Source: Mixta gaviniae (GTDB lineage Bacteria > Pseudomonadota > Gammaproteobacteria > Enterobacterales > Enterobacteriaceae). From it: DNA of 64,000 nucleotides. Under the pieces are notes generated by a model. The model did no database searches. It had not been told where the DNA came from and was given only the letters and a program-made list of their open reading frames with translations. Every line of letters starts with the position of its first letter. Within the stretch, counting starts at the first letter, position 1. The stretch lies in contig NZ_CP026377.1 in NCBI RefSeq assembly GCF_002953195.1, forward strand, positions 2,728,001 to 2,792,000, read 5' to 3'. Made by a program: the position numbers and the translations under genes. This document shows, piece by piece, positions 18,249 through 27,574 of the stretch.

Positions 18249-18401
18249 TTATTCACCACGGGATTGAATACTGAACCAGGCGGACGCCACGGCTAAAAAC
18301 AGCAGCATCAGACCAAAGGCTGTTCCGCCCATCGACCAGCGCAAAATCGCCCCGACGAAAAAGGCCACGGCGAGGATGGCAAAAAGGATACGTTTGTTCA
18401 T
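18249..18401 (-). CDS. 50-residue two-helix membrane protein
   Basis: ATG at 18401 with GGAGG nine bases upstream. Two hydrophobic helices (ILFAILAVAFFVGAIL and AFGLMLLFLAVASAWF) are joined by a short loop containing RWSMGG, with the basic N-terminus MNKR and a polar tail. A small inner-membrane protein of unknown function, apparently monocistronic. The family is not recognised. Confidence 0.65.
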   Translation of the reverse strand: MNKRILFAILAVAFFVGAILRWSMGGTAFGLMLLFLAVASAWFSIQSRGE

Positions 18402-18419
18402 AAGGCCTCCAGATGCGAT

Positions 18420-18600
18420 CGCTTTGATCGTAGCAGAACCCTCCGCTTATAGAGGTAAAAGCAACGCTGCGCGTGGGAAGTTTAACGCTGGCAGAACGGC
18501 CTCTCCTGCAGAGTACAGCAAAGATGCGTATGGATAGTTTGATACTGGCAGAGCGCCCCTCTTTAAGGTGAAAGCAGAGATGCATATGGGGAAAATGAAG
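18420..18600. repeat. Imperfect tandem repeats, about 55-60 bases
   Basis: Three degenerate copies of a unit: an A-rich start (AAAAGCAACGCTGCGCGTGG; CAGCAAAGATGCGTATGGAT; GAAAGCAGAGATGCATATGG) followed in the first two by GTTTAACGCTGGCAGA / GTTTGATACTGGCAGA and a CCTCT end. Lies between two minus-strand genes. No coding function is evident. Confidence 0.5.
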
Positions 18601-18677
18601 CCGGGGCGCTACATTAACCGTAATGGGGATAAACCGGCTTAATACCGGGCGCAGGTATCGGGCGCCCGCCGCGTTAC

Positions 18678-19016
18678 TTAGCCAGCGCTTTTGCACTCGG
18701 TAGTTTTATCATCCATCAGCTGAGTAAAGGTGCCGTTATCGCCCTTCGTCCACCATTCGTAGGCGTTGCCTACATATTTCGCGCCGCTGCCAGCGATGAC
18801 ATTGACCATAACGATAGCCGGCTGCTGCCCTTTTTTTACCACCGCCAGCATATTGGGCTGCTGGTTATAGTAAGCAACATCCAGCGGCTCACCATCGCGG
18901 CATTGGTAGACGACGTGCGTCGTTTCAGTTTTACCGCCGCCGGGCAAAGCGATCCGCGAACCGCAGCCGACCAGCATCAATGCCGCAACCGCCACACCTA
19001 AATAACGTTTGTACAT
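18678..19016 (-). CDS. mliC: MliC-type lysozyme inhibitor lipoprotein
   Basis: 112-residue lipoprotein. Signal MYKRYLGVAVAALMLVGC with lipobox LVGC. The mature part has the MliC pattern: VVYQCRDGEPLDVAYYN, then VMVNVIAGSGAKYVGNAYEWWTKGDNGTF, and a final Cys (TECKSAG) positioned to pair with the Cys of YQC. MliC proteins inhibit c-type lysozyme from the outer membrane and help survive host muramidase. The assignment rests on motif and size. Confidence 0.8.
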   Translation of the reverse strand: MYKRYLGVAVAALMLVGCGSRIALPGGGKTETTHVVYQCRDGEPLDVAYYNQQPNMLAVVKKGQQPAIVMVNVIAGSGAKYVGNAYEWWTKGDNGTFTQLMDDKTTECKSAG

Positions 19017-19201
19017 AGCTTTTCCTCAGGCAAGGTTATTTACGGAGCGGGAGTATACCAGATTTTATTATGGGTTTTATCTCGTTTCGCCTGATTAAAA
19101 AATTCATCATCAGGAAAATAACATCTATTAATGGTAAAAATAAACGCACCTTAACACAACAAATAACAACCCAGGTAAAATCAATCTCTAACTTTAATAC
19201 A

Positions 19202-19753
19202 TTAGTAATGACAATGAAATGAAGATCGTTTTTCTCTCACCTTAACAAAAAAATTTAAATAACGTGGTAATATTTTTCTAAAACACCCTGTCATAATAGC
19301 ATGATTTCCCAAAAAATGATTTTGCGGATCTTCATCAATCTTTATCGCTTCTGTGACGCCCATTTCCTGAAAGCCCACCGCTAAAATCAAGCCCGTCTCA
19401 TCCGCCAGAGGTTTGCCAATGATACGCCGTGACTCACCATTTTCATCACCGGTAACCTGTTGAAGGTAAATCTCGCTGAACCAGAAACGGATTTCGCTGG
19501 TGAACATATCTGACAGACAAACGACACAGGTTGTACGCAAAACTGGAGAGCCGTCAGGTTTCGAGGCAATAAGGTTTGCACAAGCATTAATCATAGCCTG
19601 CGCACAGGCGACTTTTTGTGCATTGCTGGCTTGCTTGCCCTGAACAAGATTACTATCTACCGGAATTTTAATATTCCAATAATGTTCATCACCTACATCA
19701 TAGTGTAAATAGCCATGGCCGACTTCCTCTGACCATCAGTTCAACGCCTTCAT
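19202..19753 (-). pseudogene. DUF3916-like gene, disrupted near its start
   Basis: A long open frame (HYWNIKIPVDSNLVQGKQAS, then CLSDMFTSEIRFWFSEIYLQ) resembles DUF3916 proteins, which share a YYHFKLP / LPDLFDSEI.VFFDEDY pattern as I remember it. The frame is open from about 19735 down to 19202, but has no ATG, GTG or TTG before residue 53. An ATG at 19753 is in frame (MKALN) but is followed by TGA at 19736-19738. So the gene has lost its start by a nonsense or upstream frameshift change, or uses an unseen start. Function unknown. Confidence 0.5.
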
Positions 19754-20158
19754 CCGGCGGGGAGCATTCCTTATTTTTGTTCTGTGATGTCTGCTAAGCC
19801 GCCTCAGTCTTTTTATTTCAGTAAGGATATATAAATTATCTAATTCTGCCTACAATATGGCAGGCAATATGATGAAATAATCATATTAGCAGAGGCCGGG
19901 TTGAGTCATGTCATTCTGCATAGTAAACAGATTAGAATCCTGGCAGTGAAAAGCTTTACTTATAGAGCAATAAGCATAATGCGGCGCAGATCCTCATTCA
20001 TTAACAACCTGACAGGGATCCGCTCGCGTGCGAAGCATTCAGGCAACCTACTACGGTTTGATACGAGCGGGCGCCTGACTTCGTAACCTGCAAAAAATGG
20101 CTTACTATGTGTATGGCAAGAGTGCCATCAATAAAAGATTTGTTTACCAGAAGCACCC
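19754..20158. other. Gap left of the prophage
   Basis: About 400 bases of mixed composition between the broken DUF3916-like gene and attL. A 61-codon frame at 19901-20086 has no ribosome site and no familiar sequence. I see no RNA gene. This is the bacterial DNA that would be joined to fliE if the prophage were removed. Confidence 0.45.
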
Positions 20159-20179
20159 ACTACACCTGCATGTTCATAA
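20159..20179. other. attL core of the prophage
   Basis: The 21-base sequence starting ACTACACCTGCATG and ending TTCATAA recurs exactly at 30875-30895, where it overlaps the last codons of fliE. Sequences diverge at once on both sides. The integrase remnant is next to the right copy, as expected for attachment sites. Confidence 0.85.
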
Positions 20180-20394
20180 AACCACCTCATAGCGCCGCTA
20201 TCCTGTGTTGGTGCTGGGTGATATGAGGTTTTGCAATGTATTACCGCAAACCGATTCCTTGCCTACCGGGGCTTTGAGTTAATTTGCGGTAATTTTTTGC
20301 CCTACATATGCCCTGGCACCATCGATTGCTCACTTAACAAGCAGCAAAGGCTTGGTAAACGTCACAAACCCCTGCATGTCCCAAATTTGTCTCA
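20178..20394. repeat. 217-bp direct repeat, copy 1
   Basis: Aligns without gaps to 22708-22924, differing at about 15 of 217 positions. It begins at the end of the attL core. On the minus strand both copies contain a decayed coding-like stretch (AYVGQKITA... followed in copy 2 by KQLKAPVGKELVCGNTLQNL) with in-frame stops, so it seems to be the wreck of a phage gene. The two copies bracket the acyltransferase gene. Confidence 0.9.
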
Positions 20395-20410
20395 ATAGAG
20401 CATACAAAAA

Positions 20411-20430
20411 ACCCGGCACTGTGTCCGGGC
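20411..20430 (-). terminator. Terminator of the acyltransferase gene
   Basis: CCCGG / CCGGG stem with an eight-base loop. On the minus strand it is followed by TTTTTT. About 80 bases past the acyltransferase stop. Confidence 0.65.
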
Positions 20431-20508
20431 AGGTTTTGAGCCATCTATGCGGCAGTAAAGATCTCAGCAAAAAAATCCTACTTGATCAGCTTTCCTCACA
20501 ATAAAGTA

Positions 20509-22365
20509 TCATCTTGCCTTAAGTAGATCCGTGGGCATATAAGATTTGATTATCTCATTAGCTATAAACTTAGACCCATCATCAGTGGGGTGCCCATAAT
20601 CCATAGACATCAAAGTATATCCGCTATCGACTCGCGCCCGGCAAACCAATCCATTATTGTCTTTGCATAGCGCATCAAAGATATCTATATACTCATACCA
20701 TTTAGTAGTCACACCCTTCATTTTGTTGTTAGTTTTTACAATTTCTCTATCAAGATACTTCTCACCGATAAAATAATCCCCATCAGGATAGTTTTTCGCA
20801 ACAATTAGCGGCAGACTTCCTTTCCATTGAGGTACGGGACCAAGCAATAATACTCTCCTTACGCCCAGTAAATGTAATTTTTCTGCGATAACTTTCCAGT
20901 CAGTTTTGTCATGCTGAAATCTTTGGGCCATGACAACGACTTCCGGCTTTATTATAGCAATATCATGAATTGCCTTTTCATTGGAGTAGTTGCATCCTAC
21001 TGTTGCACTTATTACCCCAGGAAATTTTGTTAGACTAGGTTTGCAGCTTGATGCAGCAAGCTGATTGAACGGAACACTCTTATCCAAGAGGCTTCTTATC
21101 CCTAATGACAATGCACCGGCGTGGGAATCTCCCCAAAGAAAAACACCGCCATGCGACTTAGTATCAACACATGACTTATCTATATTCTTTAATTTTTCGC
21201 TAGCGTTGCATTTATCCCACATGCCGCCAACGTCAAAATTATATCCGTCATAATGTTCGACAAGTTCGTTTCCTGATGTTTCAGTTATTGGTCTATACAA
21301 TCCCTTTACTCCACGATCATGATACATAAAAATCGAGAGTGCGAGACACAAAAAATAGAAAAACCAATTTTTTTTCAATCCATTGGATTTGCATGGAGTT
21401 TCGATGATTCTATAAGAAGCCCAACCCACAAGCATTGAAATTATTATACCTATAACTCCACTTAAAAAACTAACCCCACCGTAATAGTTATATATAAAAA
21501 CATATATCGGCCAGTGCCATAAATAGATTGAGTAAGATGAGGAGCCAAGAAATTGGAATGGTCTTAGCGATAGCAAACCATGTTGTGAATATGATGAGAT
21601 AACCAGCATAGAACCTATGACAGGAAGTAGCGCATTATAGCTGGGCCAGTAGTCTTCGCCATTAAACAAGAATAACGACACAATTATTAGTACGATTCCT
21701 ATTATCTCAAATTTTATTCCATGCAACTTATTAAGTGGAAATAAAAACACAATCCCGCCAGCCATCATTTCCCAAGCTCTGGTTGGCAGCAAATAAAAAG
21801 ATGAGCTAACTAAGATTCTCGATGCATAAATACTTATTACAAGACTCACCAAAGCAGCAAAGATAACAATTATTTTTGCTACTTTATCATTAAACACCCT
21901 CCTAACAACTAACAAAAAAACCGGGTAAAGCAGGTAGAATTGCCACTCTACAGAAAGAGACCAAGTGTGCAGTAGCCATTTTTCTTCTGCTCCCGGCGCA
22001 AAATAGCTAGACTCTTTCCAGTAAACTATATTAGATATAAATAATAGACTGGATGTTGCATGTTTACCAAGAGTCTTAAACTCAGTCGTAAACATATAGA
22101 ACCAGCCGTAAATAAGCACAACAAAAATCATGGTGAAAAGTGCTGGTAAAATTCTTCTGCCGCGAGCTTTATAGAAATCCCATAGCTTAAACTTACGTTT
22201 TGTTATGCCTTCATAGATTATGGCAGTCATCAGAAAGCCAGAAATAACAAAAAAAACATCTACTCCGACAAACCCACTGGGCAGAACGTTGTGATTAAAA
22301 TGGAAAAGAACTACTGCTAGAACAGCGATAGCTCTTAATCCGTTTACGTCTTTTCTGAACTCCAT
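20509..22365 (-). CDS. OafA-type O-antigen acyltransferase (AT3-SGNH fusion)
   Basis: 618-residue inner-membrane protein. Residues 1 to about 350 form the ten-helix acyltransferase-3 domain: FRKDVNGLRAIAVLAVVLFHF at the start, then GFVGVDVFFVISGFLMT and WSLSVEWQFYLLYPVFL. The periplasmic SGNH domain follows, with the catalytic Ser in FLWGDSHAGALSLG and the His in MDYGHPTDDGS near the end. Such proteins O-acetylate O-antigen or other surface glycans. It is AT-rich, transcribed opposite to the gtr genes and framed by direct repeats, so it looks like a separate cargo gene of the prophage. Whether it acts on O-antigen here is inferred from phage context. Confidence 0.9.
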   Translation of the reverse strand: MEFRKDVNGLRAIAVLAVVLFHFNHNVLPSGFVGVDVFFVISGFLMTAIIYEGITKRKFKLWDFYKARGRRILPALFTMIFVVLIYGWFYMFTTEFKTLGKHATSSLLFISNIVYWKESSYFAPGAEEKWLLHTWSLSVEWQFYLLYPVFLLVVRRVFNDKVAKIIVIFAALVSLVISIYASRILVSSSFYLLPTRAWEMMAGGIVFLFPLNKLHGIKFEIIGIVLIIVSLFLFNGEDYWPSYNALLPVIGSMLVISSYSQHGLLSLRPFQFLGSSSYSIYLWHWPIYVFIYNYYGGVSFLSGVIGIIISMLVGWASYRIIETPCKSNGLKKNWFFYFLCLALSIFMYHDRGVKGLYRPITETSGNELVEHYDGYNFDVGGMWDKCNASEKLKNIDKSCVDTKSHGGVFLWGDSHAGALSLGIRSLLDKSVPFNQLAASSCKPSLTKFPGVISATVGCNYSNEKAIHDIAIIKPEVVVMAQRFQHDKTDWKVIAEKLHLLGVRRVLLLGPVPQWKGSLPLIVAKNYPDGDYFIGEKYLDREIVKTNNKMKGVTTKWYEYIDIFDALCKDNNGLVCRARVDSGYTLMSMDYGHPTDDGSKFIANEIIKSYMPTDLLKAR

Positions 22366-22707
22366 GCCAAGGTACCCAATCCAACTAAGATTTGGACATG
22401 GTATCTACTTGAATGTCATATTTCACTATGCATAAGCAGTTGCTGCACACTACTGAGCATTTTTTACGCAACAACCTTTAAGGTCAGCTTATAGATAAGA
22501 TCTATACTGGATATAGCTGCCGGGGTCTTGGACACTATTGCCGAGTCAGATCACGCATAATTATATGGTGCCAGCTTGAGATTTGATGATGCACCGCCTA
22601 GTCGTGATGCACCTCCAAGATGCATTCCACAGGAATTGAACAATACACGCGCTGTACTTGCAGGATTTACTACGAATGGAGCAAACATCGAATCGGTGAA
22701 TTTAGAC
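22366..22707. other. Gap between acyltransferase and second repeat
   Basis: 340 bases holding the probable acyltransferase promoter region. A plus-strand stretch near 22580-22707 reads DAPPSRDAPPRCIPQELNNT then AVLAGFTTNGANIESVNLD without a start, and looks like a fragment of a phage gene. No intact gene or RNA seen. Confidence 0.4.
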
Positions 22708-22924
22708 AAAACCACCTCATAGCGCCACTATGCTGTGTTGGTGTTGGGTGATGTGAGGTTTTGCAATGTATTACCGCAAACTAATTCCTTGCCTACCGGG
22801 GCTTTGAGTTGCTTTGCGGTAATTTTTTGCCCTACATATGCTTTGGCACCATCAATTGCTCACTTAACAAGCAGCAAAGGCTTGGTAAACGTCGCAACCT
22901 CCTGCGTGTCCCAAATTTGTCTCA
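22708..22924. repeat. 217-bp direct repeat, copy 2
   Basis: Partner of 20178-20394, about 93% identical. It precedes the gtr operon as copy 1 precedes the acyltransferase. Duplicate left-end sequences suggest two related prophages, or two conversion modules, were joined here by recombination. Confidence 0.9.
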
Positions 22925-22993
22925 CCTCATGCTTGCCTTCTTCATACTCCCCGTTAAGATCGGACAACTCTCATAAGCATTACTGGAACTATC

Positions 22994-23179
22994 ATGGAAA
23001 AGACAAAGGCACTGCTGCTGGAGCTGGCGAAAAACGACATTAATATCAAAACGCTGATTAACAAACATCGGGATGGCGTGATTGACACTGGCACGCTCGT
23101 ATCATCAGCAATCCTTTGCATTATTGGTGCTAAGGATGATTCAGACGAGGATTTCGATATGGATATGATGACGTGGTAA
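22994..23179 (+). CDS. 61-residue hypothetical protein before gtrA
   Basis: MEKTKALLLELAKNDINIKT then LINKHRDGVIDTGTLVSSAI and the acidic tail DDSDEDFDMDMMTW. A GGAA lies six bases before the ATG. It reads in the direction of the gtr operon and ends 43 bases before gtrA, so it could be co-transcribed. Family not recognised. Confidence 0.5.
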   Translation: MEKTKALLLELAKNDINIKTLINKHRDGVIDTGTLVSSAILCIIGAKDDSDEDFDMDMMTW

Positions 23180-23221
23180 GCAACATTTGCGCTGCTTCAT
23201 GGTAAGGGGAAAGTAATCATC

Positions 23222-23581
23222 ATGATCAAGCTTTTCTCGAAGTATTTGTCGGTGGGCGTGATAAACACGGCTCTTCACTGGATGGTTTTTGGAATCTGTT
23301 ACCTTGCAGGCATCAACCAGAGCTTCTCCAACCTGGTTGCTTTCATTATTGCTGTGACCTTCTCCTTCTGCGTTAATGCGCGCTATACGTTTGGCAGCAA
23401 AGTAACGCCCGGAAGATACATACTTTATGTCGCGTTCATGGGGGCCATGGCGGCAGCTGTTGGGTCAATGAGTGATAATCTGGCGCTAAATCCGCTCTTC
23501 ACGCTGGTGTTGTTTTCGGCGATAAGCCTCGTAATGGGCTTCTTTTACTCAAGATTCATCGTTTTCAGGGACGTGAAATGA
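23222..23581 (+). CDS. gtrA: GtrA-type bactoprenol-linked glucose flippase
   Basis: 119 residues with four hydrophobic helices ([40 protein letters not shown]; two more), the size and pattern of GtrA. It translocates undecaprenyl-phosphate glucose to the periplasm for O-antigen side-chain glucosylation. Overlaps gtrB by four bases (ATGA). Confidence 0.93.
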   Translation: MIKLFSKYLSVGVINTALHWMVFGICYLAGINQSFSNLVAFIIAVTFSFCVNARYTFGSKVTPGRYILYVAFMGAMAAAVGSMSDNLALNPLFTLVLFSAISLVMGFFYSRFIVFRDVK

Positions 23582-24498
23582 AAATATCTCTCGTGGTTCC
23601 GGTGTTCAATGAAGAAGATGCCATCCCCATCTTTTATCAAGCCGTTCGCAGAGACTTGACGGCATATGAAGTAGAGATCGTCTTTATCAATGACGGCAGT
23701 AAAGATGGCACGGAACGCATTATCAATGCGCTCGCCGTATCTGATCCGCTCGTTAAGCCGCTGTCTTTCACGCGTAACTTTGGTAAAGAGCCGGCGCTGT
23801 TCGCTGGACTTGAGCATGCCACCGGAGACGCGGTCATTCCCATCGACGTTGATCTGCAGGACCCTATTGAAGTGATTCCGCAGCTGATAGCCAAATGGCA
23901 GGAAGGCGCCGATGTCGTTCTGGCGAAACGCACAGACCGCAGCACAGACGGGCATATGAAGCGTAAAACCGCTGAGTGGTTCTACCGGCTGCATAATAAA
24001 ATTAGCTCACCGACTATCGAGGAAAATGTTGGCGATTTTCGTCTCATGTCGCGCGAAACAGTCGAACATATCAAGCTTCTTCCTGAGCGCAATTTGTTTA
24101 TGAAGGGGATTCTGTCATGGGTAGGCGGCCGCGTTGAGGTAGTAGAATATACCCGCGCAGAACGCGTAGCTGGCATAACGAAGTTCAACGGATGGAAGCT
24201 GTGGAACCTCGCACTTGAAGGGATCACAAGCTTCTCCACCTTTCCTCTGCGCATGTGGACTTATATTGGCCTCGTTGTCGCAGCTCTGTCTTTTCTGTAT
24301 GGAGCGTGGATGATCGTGGATAAAGTGCTGTGGGGAAACCCGGTGCGCGGCTATCCATCAATCATGGTTTCCATTCTTTTTCTCGGCGGCGTGCAACTTA
24401 TTGGTATCGGTGTGCTTGGCGAGTATATAGGGAGAATTTACGTAGAGACCAAACAGAGGCCAAGATTTATAGTTAAAAACCAAAAGGGTTCAAAATGA
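23578..24498 (+). CDS. gtrB: GtrB-type bactoprenol glucosyltransferase
   Basis: GT2 enzyme that moves glucose from UDP-glucose to undecaprenyl phosphate. 306 residues, as in phage GtrB. N-terminal catalytic domain with [31 protein letters not shown], and the DxD-type PIDVDLQDP. Two C-terminal membrane helices ([40 protein letters not shown]). Coupled by overlap to both neighbours. Confidence 0.95.
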   Translation: MKISLVVPVFNEEDAIPIFYQAVRRDLTAYEVEIVFINDGSKDGTERIINALAVSDPLVKPLSFTRNFGKEPALFAGLEHATGDAVIPIDVDLQDPIEVIPQLIAKWQEGADVVLAKRTDRSTDGHMKRKTAEWFYRLHNKISSPTIEENVGDFRLMSRETVEHIKLLPERNLFMKGILSWVGGRVEVVEYTRAERVAGITKFNGWKLWNLALEGITSFSTFPLRMWTYIGLVVAALSFLYGAWMIVDKVLWGNPVRGYPSIMVSILFLGGVQLIGIGVLGEYIGRIYVETKQRPRFIVKNQKGSK

Positions 24499-25829
24499 AA
24501 AATATATTAAATATCAGGGTAGAGTCCTGGTTTTTAGCAATACTATGTCTGTTGCTGATAGCGACAACTAAAGATGTTTATATGCTTAATACTGGAGACT
24601 TCCAGCGCGCCATATTTCCTTTCATGCCACCAATACCTTCATTCAAACATGACATGACCCTAAAATACCCTCTATATGAGGAGTTTTGGGGTATAGGAAA
24701 GTACTCATACAGAAGCACTTACTCCTATATTTTATACTTTGTAGCTGAGGCATTTAAATGGGTAACAGATCAGCTTGACACTCGCATTCTTTCGGCAATG
24801 CTCAAATCTGCTTATTTATCCATATTATTATGCCTTTATAGAAAAATAAACGACTACAAGATTGGAGCAATGGATTTAATGGCGTTCCTGCTTCTTTCTG
24901 TATTTATGTGTTCTTCATCCAACATAGCTTTCTTTCCATCTTTTTATCAAGAGCAAGTTCTACTCCTGTGCCTCCCTGTCATGGCTATTTCTCTAATAAA
25001 TCGTGATAATAGCCTTGCAACAACGGCTTTTTTTGTGATTTCAGTATTCGTTATTGGAGGAAGTAAAAGCCAGTTCTTCTACCTTCCTATTAGCTGTATC
25101 GTGTCAACCTTATACTTTAGGAACTATAAAAAGACACTTGCCGCTTCATTGCTGATTGCTCAGATATTTAGCATTGCTTTTGTTCTTCACTCTTCCGGAG
25201 CAACAAACTATAACAAATATCATTCCGCATATTATGGAATTTATGCATTTGAAAAAATGAATGACATTACTCTACCTAAAGGTGTCGATGAAAAATGCAT
25301 AGGCATAGATGCGTGGGGCGGGCAGCTTGACAAAGAGCGAGGATCTCATCGTTCAACATTCGGTGAGTCCTGCTATAAAGCTAACAGGAACGTCACGTTT
25401 ATGGACTCTATAAAAGAGTATATTTCGCACCCTTCTATTATCTTCAAGTTGCCTTTTGATACAATAGTGAAGGATAACCTTGTTACTGATTACATTCACG
25501 TAGCAAAGACTATAAAAGTGATAATTGATGACAAGGACTCATGGGCATCAAAATTAACAAGGATAAAAGATGATGCTTTCAGCATCTATCGCATGGCTAT
25601 AATGCTTGCGATAACATTGTTATTCTTGGTCGTGCCTTCCCTAAGGAAAATGGCAGTCCCTATTGCTTTCGTTGGTATTTTTGGTATATCTCAGTTTTAC
25701 ATATCATTTTTGGGTGAAGGGTATAGAGATTTGTCAAAGCATCTTTTTGGAGTCTCTTTCTCATTTGACCTAATGTTATTCATGGTAGCATCATTTGCAA
25801 TTGCAAATTTAATGAAAAAGCCCCAATAG
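24495..25829 (+). CDS. Serotype-specific glucosyltransferase (Gtr third gene)
   Basis: 444-residue polytopic membrane protein, AT-rich. Third genes of gtr operons are mutually unrelated polytopic proteins that attach the flipped glucose to a particular O-antigen residue; this one has an N-terminal helix ([20 protein letters not shown]), several mid-protein helices, a periplasmic segment near residues 240-300 and C-terminal helices. It overlaps gtrB by four bases, and its stop codon lies in the loop of the terminator. The acceptor sugar and linkage cannot be read from sequence. Confidence 0.85.
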   Translation: MKNILNIRVESWFLAILCLLLIATTKDVYMLNTGDFQRAIFPFMPPIPSFKHDMTLKYPLYEEFWGIGKYSYRSTYSYILYFVAEAFKWVTDQLDTRILSAMLKSAYLSILLCLYRKINDYKIGAMDLMAFLLLSVFMCSSSNIAFFPSFYQEQVLLLCLPVMAISLINRDNSLATTAFFVISVFVIGGSKSQFFYLPISCIVSTLYFRNYKKTLAASLLIAQIFSIAFVLHSSGATNYNKYHSAYYGIYAFEKMNDITLPKGVDEKCIGIDAWGGQLDKERGSHRSTFGESCYKANRNVTFMDSIKEYISHPSIIFKLPFDTIVKDNLVTDYIHVAKTIKVIIDDKDSWASKLTRIKDDAFSIYRMAIMLAITLLFLVVPSLRKMAVPIAFVGIFGISQFYISFLGEGYRDLSKHLFGVSFSFDLMLFMVASFAIANLMKKPQ

Positions 25830-25835
25830 GGGCTT
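25818..25835. terminator. Bidirectional terminator, gtr operon / tailspike remnant
   Basis: AAGCCCC / GGGGCTT stem with an AATA loop containing the gtr stop codon TAG. It serves the convergent ends of the gtr operon and the minus-strand tailspike remnant. Confidence 0.75.
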
Positions 25836-26933
25836 ATTTACTTACCTTAAGGCGAAGCTTGTAGTTGATACTGAAGGTGTTTGCAGTATTAACTGGCGTC
25901 TGCAAGTTGACCACAGTGTCGCTAAAGCTAACGATACCCACAGGGGCGGCAGATGTTGCCTGCCCCTGCGTTCCAATGATAACCCAAGCTTCGACGCCGA
26001 TTATTTTCCACCCAACCGCTGGAGTGAGCTGTACTCGCCCGTCACCTCCATTAATAGCTTGAGTTGAATACGTCGTAGCATACGATATCCCTTTCCCTTC
26101 ATATTCATATCCGAATGGTGCCAAAATAAATTTTAGGAATCTGTCGTTTACACGCTCAATACTGGACCAGTTAGCTGGTGCTAACCGCAAATTAGCGCCA
26201 AAATATACTGACGTATTTTCAAAAAGAACCCCCGCATTTGCATCGACTGTCACTAAATATGTTGAATTAAACGAAGATGCCGACATATCTCCAGTCATAT
26301 TCGAAACCTTCAGTCTTGCAGTGTTTAAGCAGTAAAATAGCTATTATCAGTTGATGGCAGCGTAAATAGTTCAGTCCCTCCGGTGAGGGTTGCCATTGAC
26401 TGGAATGGACCGTGCTTACCCGTTGTATTCAATAATTGATAATCTTGCGTCCAGCTAAGTGCTACTGTTGCTGTTGAGGCATTAGCATAAACATGCGCGC
26501 CTTGCCATGCCTCAATACCAAGCTCCTGAATGTCAACGCTGTCGCACTGCCACAGTGTCGCCGCAATGGCTGTTTCATTGGCTGAGTCATAGTTCGAACT
26601 ACTGGTTAACGCCATATTCGCAACCACTTATGGCAACGTCCACGTCCATTTTAATGCCGTTATTGGCGTGGAACCCAATACTACCTTGATTTTTTGTTGG
26701 AGAGCGAGGTGGGACATTACGAGTAAGGCGAAATCCCCTAAGGACAAATTCATCTGCGGATCCAGCATCGGTCGAGTTCATTACTCTTACGATGGAGTCC
26801 TGCCCGAAGGAGGGCTTCACTGACGGACTGGAGCGGATCATTGTCGTTCCGCACGGAATCGTGCATTGGATTTATGCTTCCGTACCACTTGCTGTTGATG
26901 CCAAGCGTCAGCTAATTAGAGTTGCCAAAATGA
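25834..26933 (-). pseudogene. Phage tailspike gene remnant, multiply frameshifted
   Basis: Three consecutive minus-strand fragments in different frames read as one protein: LTLGINSKWYGSINPMHDSV (from about 26930), SFGQDSIVRVMNSTDAGSAD and MDVDVAISGCEYG (to about 26600), TSSSNYDSANETAIAATLWQ to TLPSTDNSYFTA (to 26325), and NTARLKVSNMTGDMSASSFN to the end KLRLKVSK at 25834. The NSTDAGSADEFVLRGFRLTRN and CDSVDIQELGIEAWQGAHVY segments have the short alternating pattern of a right-handed beta-helix tailspike. The head-binding N-terminus is missing, replaced by the unrelated secreted-protein frame upstream. At least three frame breaks. Confidence 0.72.
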
Positions 26934-27346
26934 TATTTCGCGTAATATGGACAATGAACTGGGTACTTCCCTCGGACGTAGTTCTCCGCCGTAACCCCAT
27001 CATTAGATACATACACATCCCATGACTCATAACCGGCTTCTTCATATACATAGAAGTCAGCATCGCTGGTACCGCTTTTTTTAATGACTAACGGGTCAAA
27101 TGACAAAACCACATTGCCACCGGGACCCAGTGAAAATGGCTGTTCACTTGCACTGTAATAATTAGGCGCGCCGAGGGCTCTTGATGGCACAGCATAAGAT
27201 GCCCCCACACCAGGGCCGGGCGAGTAACTAACAACTTTCGTGGCATATCCCTGCGCCGTTCCCGGAATATCTGGATAGCCAGAATATGATTGGGCGAACG
27301 CAGAGACAGAAAACGCACAAGCCAACATTAGAATTAATTTTTTCAT
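26912..27346 (-). CDS. Secreted protein, truncated and fused to tailspike debris
   Basis: 144-residue frame. A clear Sec signal peptide MKKLILMLACAFSVSAFAQS is followed by YSGYPDIPGTAQGYATKVVS and a beta-rich body (RALGAPNYYSASEQPFSLGP; DADFYVYEEAGYESWDVYVS). About 25 residues before the stop the sequence changes character, and the same frame continues past a TAG into tailspike sequence. The intact gene was therefore probably longer and has been cut by recombination. A role in the envelope or outside the cell is suggested only by the signal peptide. Confidence 0.6.
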   Translation of the reverse strand: MKKLILMLACAFSVSAFAQSYSGYPDIPGTAQGYATKVVSYSPGPGVGASYAVPSRALGAPNYYSASEQPFSLGPGGNVVLSFDPLVIKKSGTSDADFYVYEEAGYESWDVYVSNDGVTAENYVRGKYPVHCPYYAKYHFGNSN

Positions 27347-27556
27347 TTATCATCCTTTAAATTATTGAGGGTTAACATCGCTTCCTTATGAGAAGCAATC
27401 CGTGTGGTCGTTGTGATTTAAAGTGACCACGCAGGGTCTGAGTAGCCTCGCAATATGCAAGGCTGAAGGTAAATATTCTAAGAAGCCAGATGCTGTTAGT
27501 CTTACCCACAATTATTGGGGCATTGGGAATAGTTATCACGTTAGCTCCAATAAAAA

Positions 27557-27574
27557 AACCGCCCGGAGGCGGTT
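27557..27574 (-). terminator. Terminator of the small membrane protein gene
   Basis: AACCGCC / GGCGGTT stem with a CGGA loop. On the minus strand it is followed by TTTTTT, at the end of the gene that stops at 27573. Confidence 0.8.

Noticed and set aside
19901..20086. 61-codon ORF before attL
   Set aside because: No ribosome site, no recognisable sequence, irregular composition.
22735..23043. 102-codon plus-strand frame in the second 217-bp repeat
   Set aside because: The copy at 20178-20394 does not keep the frame, there is no ribosome site and it ends inside the 61-residue ORF. The minus strand looks more gene-like but is also full of stops.
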